From Sandaracinaceae bacterium (GTDB taxonomy: Bacteria > Myxococcota_A > Polyangia > Polyangiales > Sandaracinaceae): DNA of 64,000 nucleotides. The translations under genes and the position numbers were made by a program. How positions within the stretch are numbered: the stretch's first letter is position 1; each line of letters opens with the position of its first letter. The stretch lies in NCBI GenBank assembly GCA_040218145.1, contig JAVJQK010000126.1:59434-123433 (forward strand), written 5' to 3'. Below, in pieces: positions 11,607 to 20,029 of the stretch. Under the pieces are notes generated by a model that was not told where the DNA came from, did not search any database, and saw only the letters and a program-made list of their open reading frames with translations.

Positions 11607-12371
11607 TCAGAAGCGGCGGCCGCGCCAGATGGCGAAGTCGACGTCCTGTTGGGCCGCGTAGCGGACCTGGACGCGGATGAGCTCGCCGTAGGTGGCGGGC
11701 ATCTGCGGGCCAGCGGAGAGCAGCACCTTGCCGGTCGCCTCGGCGTCGTTGGCCGCGCGGTGCGCGTCGTCGAGCGTGATGCCGAGGTGCTCGCAGATGT
11801 TGCCGAGCTTCGCGCTCACGTCCGGGTAGAGCTCGCGGATCCAGACGAGCGGGTCGATCCACTCCACGTCCGCCTGCATCGCGGGCGGGAGCGCCTCGCC
11901 CCAGGTCGGCTCGCCCATGCGCTCGAGCTCGGCGAGCAGGAACTTCTTGTCGAAGCCGGCGTTGTAGGCGACGGGCAATCGGCCCTCGAGGTGGGCGCGC
12001 ATCTCCGCCCAGACCGCCTCGAAGCGCGGCTGGTCGGCCAGCATCTCGTCGGTGATGCCGTGCACCTTCGACGCCTCCTCGGGGACGGGGATGGTCGGCT
12101 GGATGAGCCAGTTGTGGCTCCCGGTCTGCACACCGTCGTCGAAGGTGACGATGCCCATCTCGAGCACGCGGTCCACCGCCGGGTCGAGGCCGGTGGTCTC
12201 GAAGTCGATCACCGCGAAGGAGGCGGTCGCCCACTCGAGGTCGGCCTCGAAGCCGCTCGCGAGGCCGCGCACGTCCATCGACACGCGCGCCTTGGCCAGC
12301 CGGTCGGCGATGCCCGGGTAGTGGCGCCCCGTCGGGAAACAGCCGCAGATCTCGACCTGACCGGAGCGCAT
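11607..12371 (-). CDS. DEDDh-family 3'-5' exonuclease (DnaQ-like)
   Basis: A 254-residue protein with all three exonuclease motifs: ExoI FAVIDFETTGLDP, ExoII VAYNAGFDKKFLLAELE, ExoIII HRAANDAEATGKVL with the catalytic His. It resembles DNA polymerase III epsilon-like nucleases. It has an unusual N-terminal extension of about 45 residues (CGCFPTGRHYPGIADRL) and a C-terminal tail after the ExoIII motif. ATG 12371 is preferred; the frame extends upstream into the divergent gluQ but codes nothing recognisable there. Confidence 0.88.
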   Translation of the reverse strand: MRSGQVEICGCFPTGRHYPGIADRLAKARVSMDVRGLASGFEADLEWATASFAVIDFETTGLDPAVDRVLEMGIVTFDDGVQTGSHNWLIQPTIPVPEEASKVHGITDEMLADQPRFEAVWAEMRAHLEGRLPVAYNAGFDKKFLLAELERMGEPTWGEALPPAMQADVEWIDPLVWIRELYPDVSAKLGNICEHLGITLDDAHRAANDAEATGKVLLSAGPQMPATYGELIRVQVRYAAQQDVDFAIWRGRRF

Positions 12372-12590
12372 CTCAGAACCCCGGACCGAGCGTGGCCGAG
12401 CGCGACGGGTCCCAGCCGCGGTTGGGCGCGACGAGGAGATGCCCGAGTATCTTCGAGGAGCGACCGGCCGCGGATGGGGCCCGTCCCGCCGGACAGGCGA
12501 CGAGAGGGGTTTGGAGATGCGCTCTACGCACGCGACGACCTTCCCGCGAATGCGCGCGCGGAGCAAGCGGAGATCCGCTACACCTCCGTC

Positions 12591-13493
12591 GTGGCGGTCT
12601 ACCGCGGACGTTTCGCGCCCTCTCCGACCGGGCCCGCGCACCTAGGCACCGCGCGCAGCGCGCTGATCGGCTGGCTGCGGGCGCGCGCGGCGGGGGGCGC
12701 CTTCGTGCTCCGCATGGAGGACCTCGATCGGCCCCGCGTCCGTCCCGGCGCGGCCGAGGAGATGCTCTCCGATCTACGCTGGCTGGGCCTCGACTGGGAC
12801 GAAGGCCCCGACGTCGGCGGCCCCTTCGGCCCCTACACGCAGTCCGAGCGGCTCGGTCGCTACCACGAGGTCCTGATGGAGCTCGAGGCGCTCGGTCAGA
12901 CCTACCCCTGCACCTGCTCGCGGAAGGAGATCGCGGAGATCGCCTCGGCGCCGCACGGGGACGAGGGCCCCGTCTATCCCGGGCTCTGTCGCGACGGCCC
13001 CCGGCACCCGAAGCGTGAGCCGGCGACGCGCTTCCGCATGCCCGAGGCCCCGACCTTCGTCGACGGCTTCGCGGGCGAGATCCGCGTCGACGTCGCGGGG
13101 GACTTCGTCATCCATCGCAAGGATGGCGTGTTCGCCTATCAGATCGCCTGCGTGGTCGACGACCACGACATGCACATCACCGAGGTGCTGCGGGGCGACG
13201 ACCTGCTCTCGTCGACGCCGCGCCAGATCGCGCTCTATCGGGCGCTGGGCTGGGAGGTCCCGGACTTCTTCCACGTCCCGCTCGTGCTCGGCGACGACGG
13301 CCAGCGCCTCGCCAAACGTCACGGCGCGATCGCGATCGCGGAGCTGCGCGAGGCGGGGTGGAGCGCGGAGGCGCTGGTCGGCAAGCTCGCTCACGGCGCG
13401 GGGCTGACCCCGAGCGACGCGCCCGTCTCGGCCGCGGACCTCGTGGAGCGCTTCGACCCCTCGAGCCTGCGACGCGAGCCCGCGTCCTGGTAG
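12591..13493 (+). CDS. gluQ: Glutamyl-Q tRNA(Asp) synthetase
   Basis: A 300-residue truncated GluRS paralogue that charges queuosine in tRNA-Asp with glutamate. It has the HIGH-like motif APSPTGPAHLGTARSAL, zinc-ligand cysteines in CTCSRKEI and YPGLCRDG, and the KMSKS-like LAKRHG, and it lacks the GluRS anticodon-binding domain. The GTG at 12591 is the first start before VYRGRFAPSP. A tRNA-Asp(GTC) occurs in the array at 48825. The gene is divergent from the exonuclease with about 220 bp between them. Confidence 0.95.
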   Translation: MAVYRGRFAPSPTGPAHLGTARSALIGWLRARAAGGAFVLRMEDLDRPRVRPGAAEEMLSDLRWLGLDWDEGPDVGGPFGPYTQSERLGRYHEVLMELEALGQTYPCTCSRKEIAEIASAPHGDEGPVYPGLCRDGPRHPKREPATRFRMPEAPTFVDGFAGEIRVDVAGDFVIHRKDGVFAYQIACVVDDHDMHITEVLRGDDLLSSTPRQIALYRALGWEVPDFFHVPLVLGDDGQRLAKRHGAIAIAELREAGWSAEALVGKLAHGAGLTPSDAPVSAADLVERFDPSSLRREPASW

Positions 13494-13505
13494 CGCTCCG
13501 GCCCG

Positions 13506-13622
13506 TCAGCGCTCGAGCGGCTCGGCGCGGTGCTGGTGCAGGAACAGGTGCGTCATCACGTACGCGCTCCCGACGACGTAGTGGGCGAGCCCCCCCGGAA
13601 TGCTCATCACCCTGCGAATCAT
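13506..13622 (-). CDS. Putative 38-residue small protein
   Basis: A short ORF, ATG at 13622, preceded by AGGAGGG at 8-nt spacing, a far better ribosome site than most genes here. The peptide starts MIRRVMSIPGGLAHYVVG and has a hydrophobic, aromatic middle compatible with one short amphipathic or membrane helix, then a charged tail. It is convergent with gluQ (12 nt apart). Presence is supported mainly by the ribosome binding site; no homologue is recognised. Confidence 0.4.
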   Translation of the reverse strand: MIRRVMSIPGGLAHYVVGSAYVMTHLFLHQHRAEPLER

Positions 13623-13744
13623 CTCCCGTTCCCTCCTGTGCGACCTGACTCCTCGTGAGCGCTGGCCGTCTACGAGAGACTCTGAAGGGCGAGTGTTTCG
13701 GGGGCGTTTCTTTCGGAGCAACTCTGCGTAAGAAGCCCGCGGCG

Positions 13745-14389
13745 TCAGCGCGACCAGCTGATCTCGAAGTCCATGTCGACCACCGGGACGCCGTGCGCCT
13801 CCCCGGCCGGGGTCGCGGTCGCCTCCAGCTTGCAGGATTTGGCGCCCGCCTTGGTCACCACCACCCGCACGTAGGCGTCGCAGACCGTCGCGTACCAGGG
13901 GAAGAGCGCGCGCGGCAGCCCTCGCGCGCTCCCCTCGACCGCGGACTCCGTCGGCCGCTGCATCTCCACGTCGGTGAAGTCCTCGTACTGACTGACGAGC
14001 CTCGGCAGGCGCGTGGCGACCGCCTCGGGGGACGCGAACGCGAGCAGCACCTTGTAGACGCCGCCCACGTCGCTCGCCGCCTGCGCTTCGCTGCGATGGC
14101 GCACGAAGTCGAGGAAGCTCTGCTGGGTCAGCCGCCCGCATGGGATGCCGGCCTGCGCGAGCGGAAAGACGTCGTAGAGGCTCGCCGCGAGGAAGGGCTG
14201 CTCGAAGAAGCGCCGCTGGGCTGGCTGCAGGGCGCCGAGCATCGCGTCGACCCCGCCTGGCACGTTCGCGGCCACGTAGTCGAGGTGTCCGCGATAGGCC
14301 ATGCCCTTGATGCGGAACGGTGACTCTCCCGGCTCGAACGGGATGGACGAGAGCTCTCGCGAGCCATCGTTGACGAAGCGCAGAACCAC
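13745..14389 (-). CDS. Myxobacterial DUF2378-like protein
   Basis: A 214-residue soluble protein. The segment KGMAYRGHLDYVAANVPGG followed by FFEQPFLAASLYDVFPL resembles the DUF2378 (TIGR02265) family that is largely restricted to Myxococcota, where a conserved YDxFPL-type core is usual. No catalytic residues are evident. It starts at ATG 14389, 15 nt downstream of the SpoU methyltransferase stop on the same strand, so the two could be co-transcribed. Family assignment is tentative. Confidence 0.6.
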   Translation of the reverse strand: MVLRFVNDGSRELSSIPFEPGESPFRIKGMAYRGHLDYVAANVPGGVDAMLGALQPAQRRFFEQPFLAASLYDVFPLAQAGIPCGRLTQQSFLDFVRHRSEAQAASDVGGVYKVLLAFASPEAVATRLPRLVSQYEDFTDVEMQRPTESAVEGSARGLPRALFPWYATVCDAYVRVVVTKAGAKSCKLEATATPAGEAHGVPVVDMDFEISWSR

Positions 14390-14404
14390 ACGGACCCCCT
14401 CGCG

Positions 14405-15232
14405 TCAGGGTACCTCAACGGCCGGGCGACGCCGACGGGGGGCGGGATCGACCACCTCCGGGGGAGCGCGGCGGCGGAAGGCTTCATAGAGCAGCAGGCT
14501 GCCCGCCACCGCGACGTTCAGCGAGTCGAGGCCGTCGCACATCGGGATGCGCACCATGCGATCGCAGGCCGTGCGGAGCGAGCGCTGGAGCCCGCGGCGC
14601 TCCTCGCCGACCGCGAGCGCGCATCGCCCCTCGAACGGCTCAGCCCGGAAGTCGCGGACACCCTCCGCGCTCGCGCCGATCACCGTCACGTCCCGCGCCC
14701 ACCGCGCGAACGCCGACGGAGAGGCCCGGTGCATGGGCAGCGTGAAGACCGCGCCCATGCTCGCGCGGACCACCGCCGGATCGTACGGGTCCACGGCGTC
14801 GCCCATCAGGACGAGCCCGTCCACCCCCGTCGCGCGCGCCGTCCGGAGCAGCGTGCCGAGGTTGCCCATCGAGCGCAGCCGCTCGGCCACGAGGAAGAGC
14901 GAGCCGTCTCGAGGCAGGGGCCGCCAGCGCTGCCGCACCACGCCGATGAGGCCGTCCGGCGAGGCGCGCGCGCTCAGCGCGGTCATGCGCTCGCGCGAGA
15001 GGCGCACGACCGGCGCCGTCGTCGCCCCGACGAGGCGGCGCGCCATCGGCCCGCGGCAGAGGGCGGGGCAGAAGAGCAGCCCCTCGACGACAAGGCCTGC
15101 GTCCCGCGCGCGCCGCACGAAGCCGACGCCGTCCGCGACCGCGAGCCCGGTCTGATCCCTGAAACGGCGCTCTGCGAGGAGCCGGGCGCACGAGGCCTCG
15201 AGATGGTCGGAGGAGAGAGGCGTCCCCGTCAT
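14405..15232 (-). CDS. SpoU-family (SPOUT) RNA 2'-O-methyltransferase
   Basis: A 275-residue TrmH/SpoU-type enzyme. The catalytic fold is visible: motif 1 AERLRSMGNLGTLLRTARAT, motif 2 CALAVGEERRGL, motif 3 IPMCDGLDSLNVAVAGSLLLYEA. An N-terminal substrate-binding domain of about 105 residues precedes it. In motif 1 the usual NPxNxGxxxRT appears as SMGNLGTLLRT, keeping the Asn and Arg. It methylates ribose in rRNA or tRNA; the target nucleotide is unknown. Confidence 0.92.
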   Translation of the reverse strand: MTGTPLSSDHLEASCARLLAERRFRDQTGLAVADGVGFVRRARDAGLVVEGLLFCPALCRGPMARRLVGATTAPVVRLSRERMTALSARASPDGLIGVVRQRWRPLPRDGSLFLVAERLRSMGNLGTLLRTARATGVDGLVLMGDAVDPYDPAVVRASMGAVFTLPMHRASPSAFARWARDVTVIGASAEGVRDFRAEPFEGRCALAVGEERRGLQRSLRTACDRMVRIPMCDGLDSLNVAVAGSLLLYEAFRRRAPPEVVDPAPRRRRPAVEVP

Positions 15233-15284
15233 GCGGTCGGGGAGGCGGCCTCCGGTTCGAGAGAGAGAAGAGCAGTGTCTGGTT

Positions 15285-16184
15285 TCATCGGGTGGGCGCC
15301 ATCAGCGCCAATGCAAAGAACGCGGCATACATCAGGAAGACGCCGCCGAAAAGGACGCCGCGGTAGACCAGGGTCGCACCGAGCGCCCACTCCGTGCTGC
15401 AGCGGTGGGTCTCGCGGATCCCGACCGTCTCGAGGGTGAGCATCCAGAAGAAGCCGATCACGCCGACCAGCGGGATGAACGACCAGACATACGGCGCGTT
15501 CGCGTAGGACACCGCGCGGAGCGTGTCCTCGAAGCCGCCCTTCGTCCGCTTGAAGATCGCGAGGAAGCCGTGGGAGCACGCGGCGGCGATCACCATGCTG
15601 AGCAGCGCGTTCGGCGGGCCGATCAGCAGCGCGAGCGGGCTCATCCCGGCGAACATGCAGCCATACGCGCCGAGGAACGCGCCGATGGTCGCCCCCTCTC
15701 CGGGCACGACGAGCGCCATCACGCCGCCGCTCAGCGCGAGCAGGAGCCCGTTGACGACGTAGCTCAGCGCCAGCCCGATCGTGGACGACAGGACCCCGTG
15801 GGCGACCGCGCCGAAGCTGCTCGCCTGCGTGGTCGGGGTCCGATGGAAGCGCTTCGGCTGCAGCATCGCGAGCTTCACCGTGCGCCAGTAGGCGTTCCAG
15901 TTGCCGAGCTCCTTGCGGCGCTCCCACGGGATGGGCTCCCCGAGCCCCGTGGCCGCGCAGGCCTTGCAGACCTCGCGGTCGAGCAGCGCCGAGAAGACGC
16001 ACTCCTCGCAGCCGAACGTGCCGCAGCGCGTGCAGGTGAACGTCGCCTCCACCTCGTGCACGCCGCAGAGCGCGCCCGGAGGGATGGCGTCCGGATCGCT
16101 CAGAACTTCCCGGTCACCGAGAGGAAGGTCATCTTGTCGTTCGTCTCGCGCAGGCGGGACGACAGCGTCTTCACGAAGTTCCAC
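15285..16184 (-). CDS. Zinc-finger Yip1-like membrane protein
   Basis: A 299-residue protein with an N-terminal B-box-like zinc finger (CGVH, CTRCGTFGCEEC, CKAC) followed by a Yip1-type membrane domain of about five hydrophobic segments. The start is uncertain: ATG 16184 overlaps the cNMP-binding gene by 85 bp, but the zinc ligands begin just after that gene's stop and the only closer codon is a CTG overlapping it. The zinc finger and Yip1 pair is frequent in myxobacteria. Function unknown. Confidence 0.78.
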   Translation of the reverse strand: MELREDAVVPPARDERQDDLPLGDREVLSDPDAIPPGALCGVHEVEATFTCTRCGTFGCEECVFSALLDREVCKACAATGLGEPIPWERRKELGNWNAYWRTVKLAMLQPKRFHRTPTTQASSFGAVAHGVLSSTIGLALSYVVNGLLLALSGGVMALVVPGEGATIGAFLGAYGCMFAGMSPLALLIGPPNALLSMVIAAACSHGFLAIFKRTKGGFEDTLRAVSYANAPYVWSFIPLVGVIGFFWMLTLETVGIRETHRCSTEWALGATLVYRGVLFGGVFLMYAAFFALALMAPTR

Positions 16185-16564
16185 AGGATCTCGTAGGCCA
16201 GATCCTTGTCCAGAAAGAGCAGGTCTTCCAGGGCGCTCTTGGTCAGGACGAGGAGTCGGCAGCGTTCGTGCACCCGCGCGTCGGCGCTGCGCGGGAAGTC
16301 GTCGATGAGGGACATCTCACCGAAGGCGGCTCCGGCCCCCAGAACGGCCAAGGCCTCCTCACCCATTCCGGAGACCTCACGGCTGATCCGCACCTTCCCG
16401 TCGAGGATGAGGTAGAGCTTGTCGCCCACCTCGCCCTCCTTGAAGATGATGTCGCCCAGGCGATAGCTCTCCTCCGAGCAGATCGCCGCGATGCGGGCGA
16501 TGCCGTCCGGGTGGATGCCCGCGAACAGGTGGACTTTCGAGAGCGTCTCGGCGACGTCGGCCAT
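16100..16564 (-). CDS. Cyclic nucleotide-binding domain protein
   Basis: A 154-residue single-domain cNMP-binding protein without a DNA-binding domain. The beta-barrel and phosphate cassette are recognisable in GDIIFKEGEVGDKLYLILDG and GAAFGEMSLIDDFPRSADA (G-E-x-x-L and R-S-A signature). It may sense cAMP or cGMP, or act as a structural domain. It overlaps the Yip1-like gene and starts 53 nt after trxB, so trxB, this gene and the membrane protein may form one operon. Confidence 0.92.
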   Translation of the reverse strand: MADVAETLSKVHLFAGIHPDGIARIAAICSEESYRLGDIIFKEGEVGDKLYLILDGKVRISREVSGMGEEALAVLGAGAAFGEMSLIDDFPRSADARVHERCRLLVLTKSALEDLLFLDKDLAYEILWNFVKTLSSRLRETNDKMTFLSVTGKF

Positions 16565-16617
16565 GAATCGAGATGGTATCGACCCGGGGCCGCCGTCGCC
16601 AGAAGCGCGCTGTCTCT

Positions 16618-17571
16618 CTAACTCTCGGTCAGCTCGTTCTCGGCGAGCCAGCGCTCCGCCTCGATGGCGGCCATGCAGCCGGTCCCGGCCGCGGTGACCG
16701 CCTGACGGAAGACGTGGTCCTGCACGTCACCGCAGGCGTACACGCCCTCGCGGTTGGTGAGCGTCGAGTCGGGCTTCGTCACCAGGTAGCCGTTGTCGTC
16801 GGTGTCGAGCCAGTCGCGGAAGACCTTCGTGCTCGGGATGTGGCCGATGGCGACGAACATGCCGGTGCACGGGATGACCTTCTTCTCGTCGGTCTGGGTG
16901 TTGTGCACCTCGATCCCCGTGACCTCGCCCTTCTCGACGTCGAGCACCTTCGTCACGACGGTGTTCCACTCGAAGGCGATCTTCGGGTTCTTGAGGGCCC
17001 GCTCCTGCATGATCTTCGACGCGCGCAGCTCGTCGCGGCGGTGGATCACCGTGACCTTCTTGCAGAGCCCGGCGAGGTAGAGCGCCTCTTCCATCGCGGT
17101 GTCGCCGCCGCCGACGACGGTGACCTCCTGGTCCCGGAAGAAGTACCCGTCGCAGGTCGCGCAGGCGCTGACGCCCCGGTTCTTGAGCGCGTGCTCGCTC
17201 TCGAGCCCGAGCCAGCGCGCCGAGGCGCCCGTCGCGATGATGATCGCGTGGCCGACGTACTCGTCGTCGCCGACGTAGACCTTGTACGGCCGCTCGGAGA
17301 GGTCGACCCGGTCGACGTCGGCGGTGATGAGCTCCGTCCCGAAGCGCTCGGCCTGGTCGCGGAACTTCTTCATCATGTCCGGCCCGGTGACGCCCTCCGG
17401 GAAGCCCGGGTAGTTCTCGACGTCGGTGGTGAACATGAGCTGCCCGCCCGGGATCATCCCGTCCATCATCTGCCCTTCGATGCAGAGCGGCTTGAGATTC
17501 GCGCGGGCGGCGTAGATGGCGGCGGTGAGCCCGGCGGGGCCGGAACCGATGATGATCACGTTGCGAGGCAT
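16618..17571 (-). CDS. trxB: Thioredoxin-disulfide reductase
   Basis: A 317-residue FAD- and NADPH-dependent reductase that reduces thioredoxin. It has the FAD motif IIGSGPAGLTAAIYAARA at residues 6-23, the redox-active CATC in ACATCDGYFF, the NADPH motif VVGGGDTAMEEAL, and the C-terminal YACGDVQDHVFRQAVTAAG. Length matches the low-molecular-weight bacterial form. It is divergent from the LuxR-type regulator, with 253 bp between the starts. Confidence 0.97.
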   Translation of the reverse strand: MPRNVIIIGSGPAGLTAAIYAARANLKPLCIEGQMMDGMIPGGQLMFTTDVENYPGFPEGVTGPDMMKKFRDQAERFGTELITADVDRVDLSERPYKVYVGDDEYVGHAIIIATGASARWLGLESEHALKNRGVSACATCDGYFFRDQEVTVVGGGDTAMEEALYLAGLCKKVTVIHRRDELRASKIMQERALKNPKIAFEWNTVVTKVLDVEKGEVTGIEVHNTQTDEKKVIPCTGMFVAIGHIPSTKVFRDWLDTDDNGYLVTKPDSTLTNREGVYACGDVQDHVFRQAVTAAGTGCMAAIEAERWLAENELTES

Positions 17572-17824
17572 GGGTCTCCGAGAAGTGATGGGGCTCTTCG
17601 AGAAAAATGTCGAGCCCCGCTGCGCGCACGAAAAACACCGTTCGAGCCTGGGAACACCGGGTTTTTCCGACCGGGCTCTAGCCCAAACGGGGGGCGGTGC
17701 GCAAATGATCTCGGGGGTGGGCTTGACGTAACGGGCCCGCTACACTGAAAATCATAACGCTATCGCCCTTTTGGGTCCCCACGTCGGGGGCTGAGGGGAG
17801 GGGCGACGTGTCTGGAGGGGGGCC

Positions 17825-18427
17825 TTGCTGACACAGAAGCAGCTAGAGATCGTGGAAAGACTCATCGAGGTCGATCCGATTCGCAACTATCCGCAAAGGG
17901 GAGCGGAGCAGGTCGCGAATCTGATTGGGGCGAACGCGTTTCGCCTGGAGCTCGATGACGACGTGCACGAAAGTGAGCCGGCGCCAAATGGGCCGGCGGC
18001 CATATCGTTGACGCTCGAAGGCGGGAACGAACGGCTGGGGACCCTCCATCTGTACGGGATGCTGTCCGAGGACGACAAGCAGCTCGCGAGATGGGGTGGA
18101 CGGATCCTCGGCAAGACGTTGCGTTGCTGCCAGAGACTCGACGACAACAACACGCAGCGTACCTACGAGGACGTTCAAGCGATGCTCGCAAAGACACCGC
18201 TGACACCTCGGGAGCGCGACGTGGTGGGCCGCCTGCTATCGGGTGCGTCGACACGGCAGATCGCGGAGAGCACGGGTCTCACGGTGGCAACCGTGAACAC
18301 GTACTTGAAGCGCATCTTCGCCAAGCTCGGAGTGCACAGTCGGGTGGAGCTCGTTGCCCGCGTCACCGGGACGCGGGGGGTGGTACCGCCTGGCCCAAAA
18401 GCGAAAAGCGAGGGACCTCAGCCGTGA
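17825..18427 (+). CDS. LuxR-type transcriptional regulator
   Basis: A 200-residue regulator with a C-terminal HTH of LuxR/GerE type (LTPRERDVVGRLLSGAS, then IAESTGLTVATVNTYLKRIF and HSRVELVARV) near residues 125-190. The N-terminal part looks like a small GAF-like sensor without recognisable ligand residues. The TTG start at 17825 is supported by GGAGG at 17814-17818. It has lower GC and more adenine-rich codons than its neighbours, possibly a later arrival. No partner kinase is adjacent. Confidence 0.88.
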   Translation: MLTQKQLEIVERLIEVDPIRNYPQRGAEQVANLIGANAFRLELDDDVHESEPAPNGPAAISLTLEGGNERLGTLHLYGMLSEDDKQLARWGGRILGKTLRCCQRLDDNNTQRTYEDVQAMLAKTPLTPRERDVVGRLLSGASTRQIAESTGLTVATVNTYLKRIFAKLGVHSRVELVARVTGTRGVVPPGPKAKSEGPQP

Positions 18428-18510
18428 CGACGGCAGAGATCTCTTCGCACACCTGAACACGTTCCCCATTGCGGATGCCCGACGGGGCCCGCGTGCTCGA
18501 TAGAGTCCCA

Positions 18511-18556
18511 GTTCGGCGATGGTCGAGACGGCGAGAGCCGTTTCCCATCGCCGAAC
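18511..18556. repeat. Perfect nested inverted repeat between regulator and channel genes
   Basis: Twelve bases at 18511-18522 pair perfectly with 18545-18556, and inside them ACGGC (18528-18532) pairs with GCCGT (18537-18541) around a GAGA tetraloop. No T-run follows on either side, so it is a poor intrinsic terminator; it could be an RNA structural element or an operator. Confidence 0.7.
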
Positions 18557-18606
18557 GTCGTTCCGTCCTCCCAACCCGCCGAAGGGGACTGTGGTAGGGG
18601 ACGGGC

Positions 18607-19479
18607 ATGCCGAACGACTTCTTCAGCGGCGCGCTCCGCACGATCCAGGAGAACTGGCTCACCTGGCTGACCGGCCTCGCGATCGCTCTGATCATCGTGT
18701 TCCTCGGGTGGGTGCTGGCCCGCCTGGCCGCGAGCGCGACCCGACGCGCGATGCATCGCACGCACGCCAAGTCCCTCGCCCCGATGATGAGCACCCTCGT
18801 CAAGGTCGCGGTGCTCGCGACCACCTGCGTCACCGCGCTCGACCAGATCGGCTTCGACGTGACGACCGTGCTCGCGGGCGCGGGCGTGCTTGGCCTGGCG
18901 ATCGGCTTCGGCGCGCAGACCCTGGTCAAGGACTGCATCAGCGGCTTCTTCATGGTCGTGGAGAACGTGCTCGAGGAGGGCGACTGGGTCGACGTCGACG
19001 GAAAGTTCGGCAAGGTCACCTCGGTCGGCCTCCGGCTCACCCAGCTCCGCGCGTTCGACGGGACCCTCTGGCACGTGCCGAACGGCGAGGTGAAGATCGT
19101 GGGGAACCTCAGCAAGGAGTGGGTGCGCGTGGTGGCCAAGGTCGGCATCGCCTACGAGGCGGATCTGGGGAAGGGCCTGAAGGTGCTCCAGCAGCTCGCC
19201 GACGAGTTCCGCGAGAAGCACGCCGAGCTCTGCTACGAGGACGACCCGCCCGTGGCGCAAGGCGTGGTGAGCCTCGATGACTCCTCCGTCTCGCTGCGCC
19301 TCGTCGCGCGCGTGCGGCACGGCCAGAGCGGAGATCTCTGGCCCCTGCAGCGCGAGCTCTTCCGGGCGATCAAGGAGCGCTTCGACGCCGAGGAGATCGA
19401 GATCCCGTTCCCCCGCCGCGTCGTTTATCACAAGACCGAAGAGGGCGACGGCGTCCGCGTGGTCACGGAGGCGGCGTGA
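18607..19479 (+). CDS. Small-conductance mechanosensitive channel (MscS family)
   Basis: A 290-residue channel of standard MscS length. TM1 and TM2 lie near residues 18-40 and 60-78, the pore helix TM3 is [21 protein letters not shown] near residues 88-108 with the Gly/Ala packing pattern, and the beta domain follows ([24 protein letters not shown]). It releases solutes on hypo-osmotic shock. The stop overlaps the moaC start by 4 nt. Confidence 0.95.
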   Translation: MPNDFFSGALRTIQENWLTWLTGLAIALIIVFLGWVLARLAASATRRAMHRTHAKSLAPMMSTLVKVAVLATTCVTALDQIGFDVTTVLAGAGVLGLAIGFGAQTLVKDCISGFFMVVENVLEEGDWVDVDGKFGKVTSVGLRLTQLRAFDGTLWHVPNGEVKIVGNLSKEWVRVVAKVGIAYEADLGKGLKVLQQLADEFREKHAELCYEDDPPVAQGVVSLDDSSVSLRLVARVRHGQSGDLWPLQRELFRAIKERFDAEEIEIPFPRRVVYHKTEEGDGVRVVTEAA

Positions 19480-19979
19480 GCGACCCCCTGACCGACCCCC
19501 TTACCCACCCCCTGACTCACCTGGACGAGCAGGGCCGGGCGCGCATGGTCGACGTCCAGGACAAGGACGTCACCGCGCGTGAGGCGGTCGCCAGCGCCCG
19601 CGTCCGCATGCAGCCCGAGACGCTCGCGCGGTTGCTCGGCGGAGAGACCCCGAAGGGCGACGTCCTCGCGACCGCGCGCATCGCGGGCATCCAGGCGGCG
19701 AAGCAGACCCCCTCGCTCATTCCTCTCTGTCATCACATCGCGTTGACGAGCGTCGAGGTGACGTTCGAGCCCGACGCAGACGGCGAGCGCATCCACGTCC
19801 GCGCCCTCGCCCGCGCTCGAGACCGCACCGGGGTCGAGATGGAGGCGATGACCGCGGCCAGCGTCGCGGCGCTGACCCTCTACGACATGCTGAAGGCCAT
19901 CGACCGCGGCATGGAGATCGAGTCGGTCCGGCTGGAGGAGAAGAAGGGCGGCCGCTCCGGCCACTGGGTCCGAGGTTGA
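19476..19979 (+). CDS. moaC: Cyclic pyranopterin monophosphate synthase
   Basis: Molybdenum cofactor synthesis: MoaC converts the MoaA product to cyclic pyranopterin monophosphate. The 167-residue protein has the usual motifs LCHHIALTS and [20 protein letters not shown] with the catalytic Lys of the last. The GTG start overlaps the mscS stop (GTGA). It has an N-terminal stretch [12 protein letters not shown] made of near-identical 12-nt units before the conserved MVDV. No other moa genes are nearby. Confidence 0.95.
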   Translation: MSDPLTDPLTHPLTHLDEQGRARMVDVQDKDVTAREAVASARVRMQPETLARLLGGETPKGDVLATARIAGIQAAKQTPSLIPLCHHIALTSVEVTFEPDADGERIHVRALARARDRTGVEMEAMTAASVAALTLYDMLKAIDRGMEIESVRLEEKKGGRSGHWVRG

Positions 19980-20029
19980 GCCGCTTGTGAGCCGCCCGCG
20001 GGGCGCCATATCCCGCGTGCGGAGCCCAC

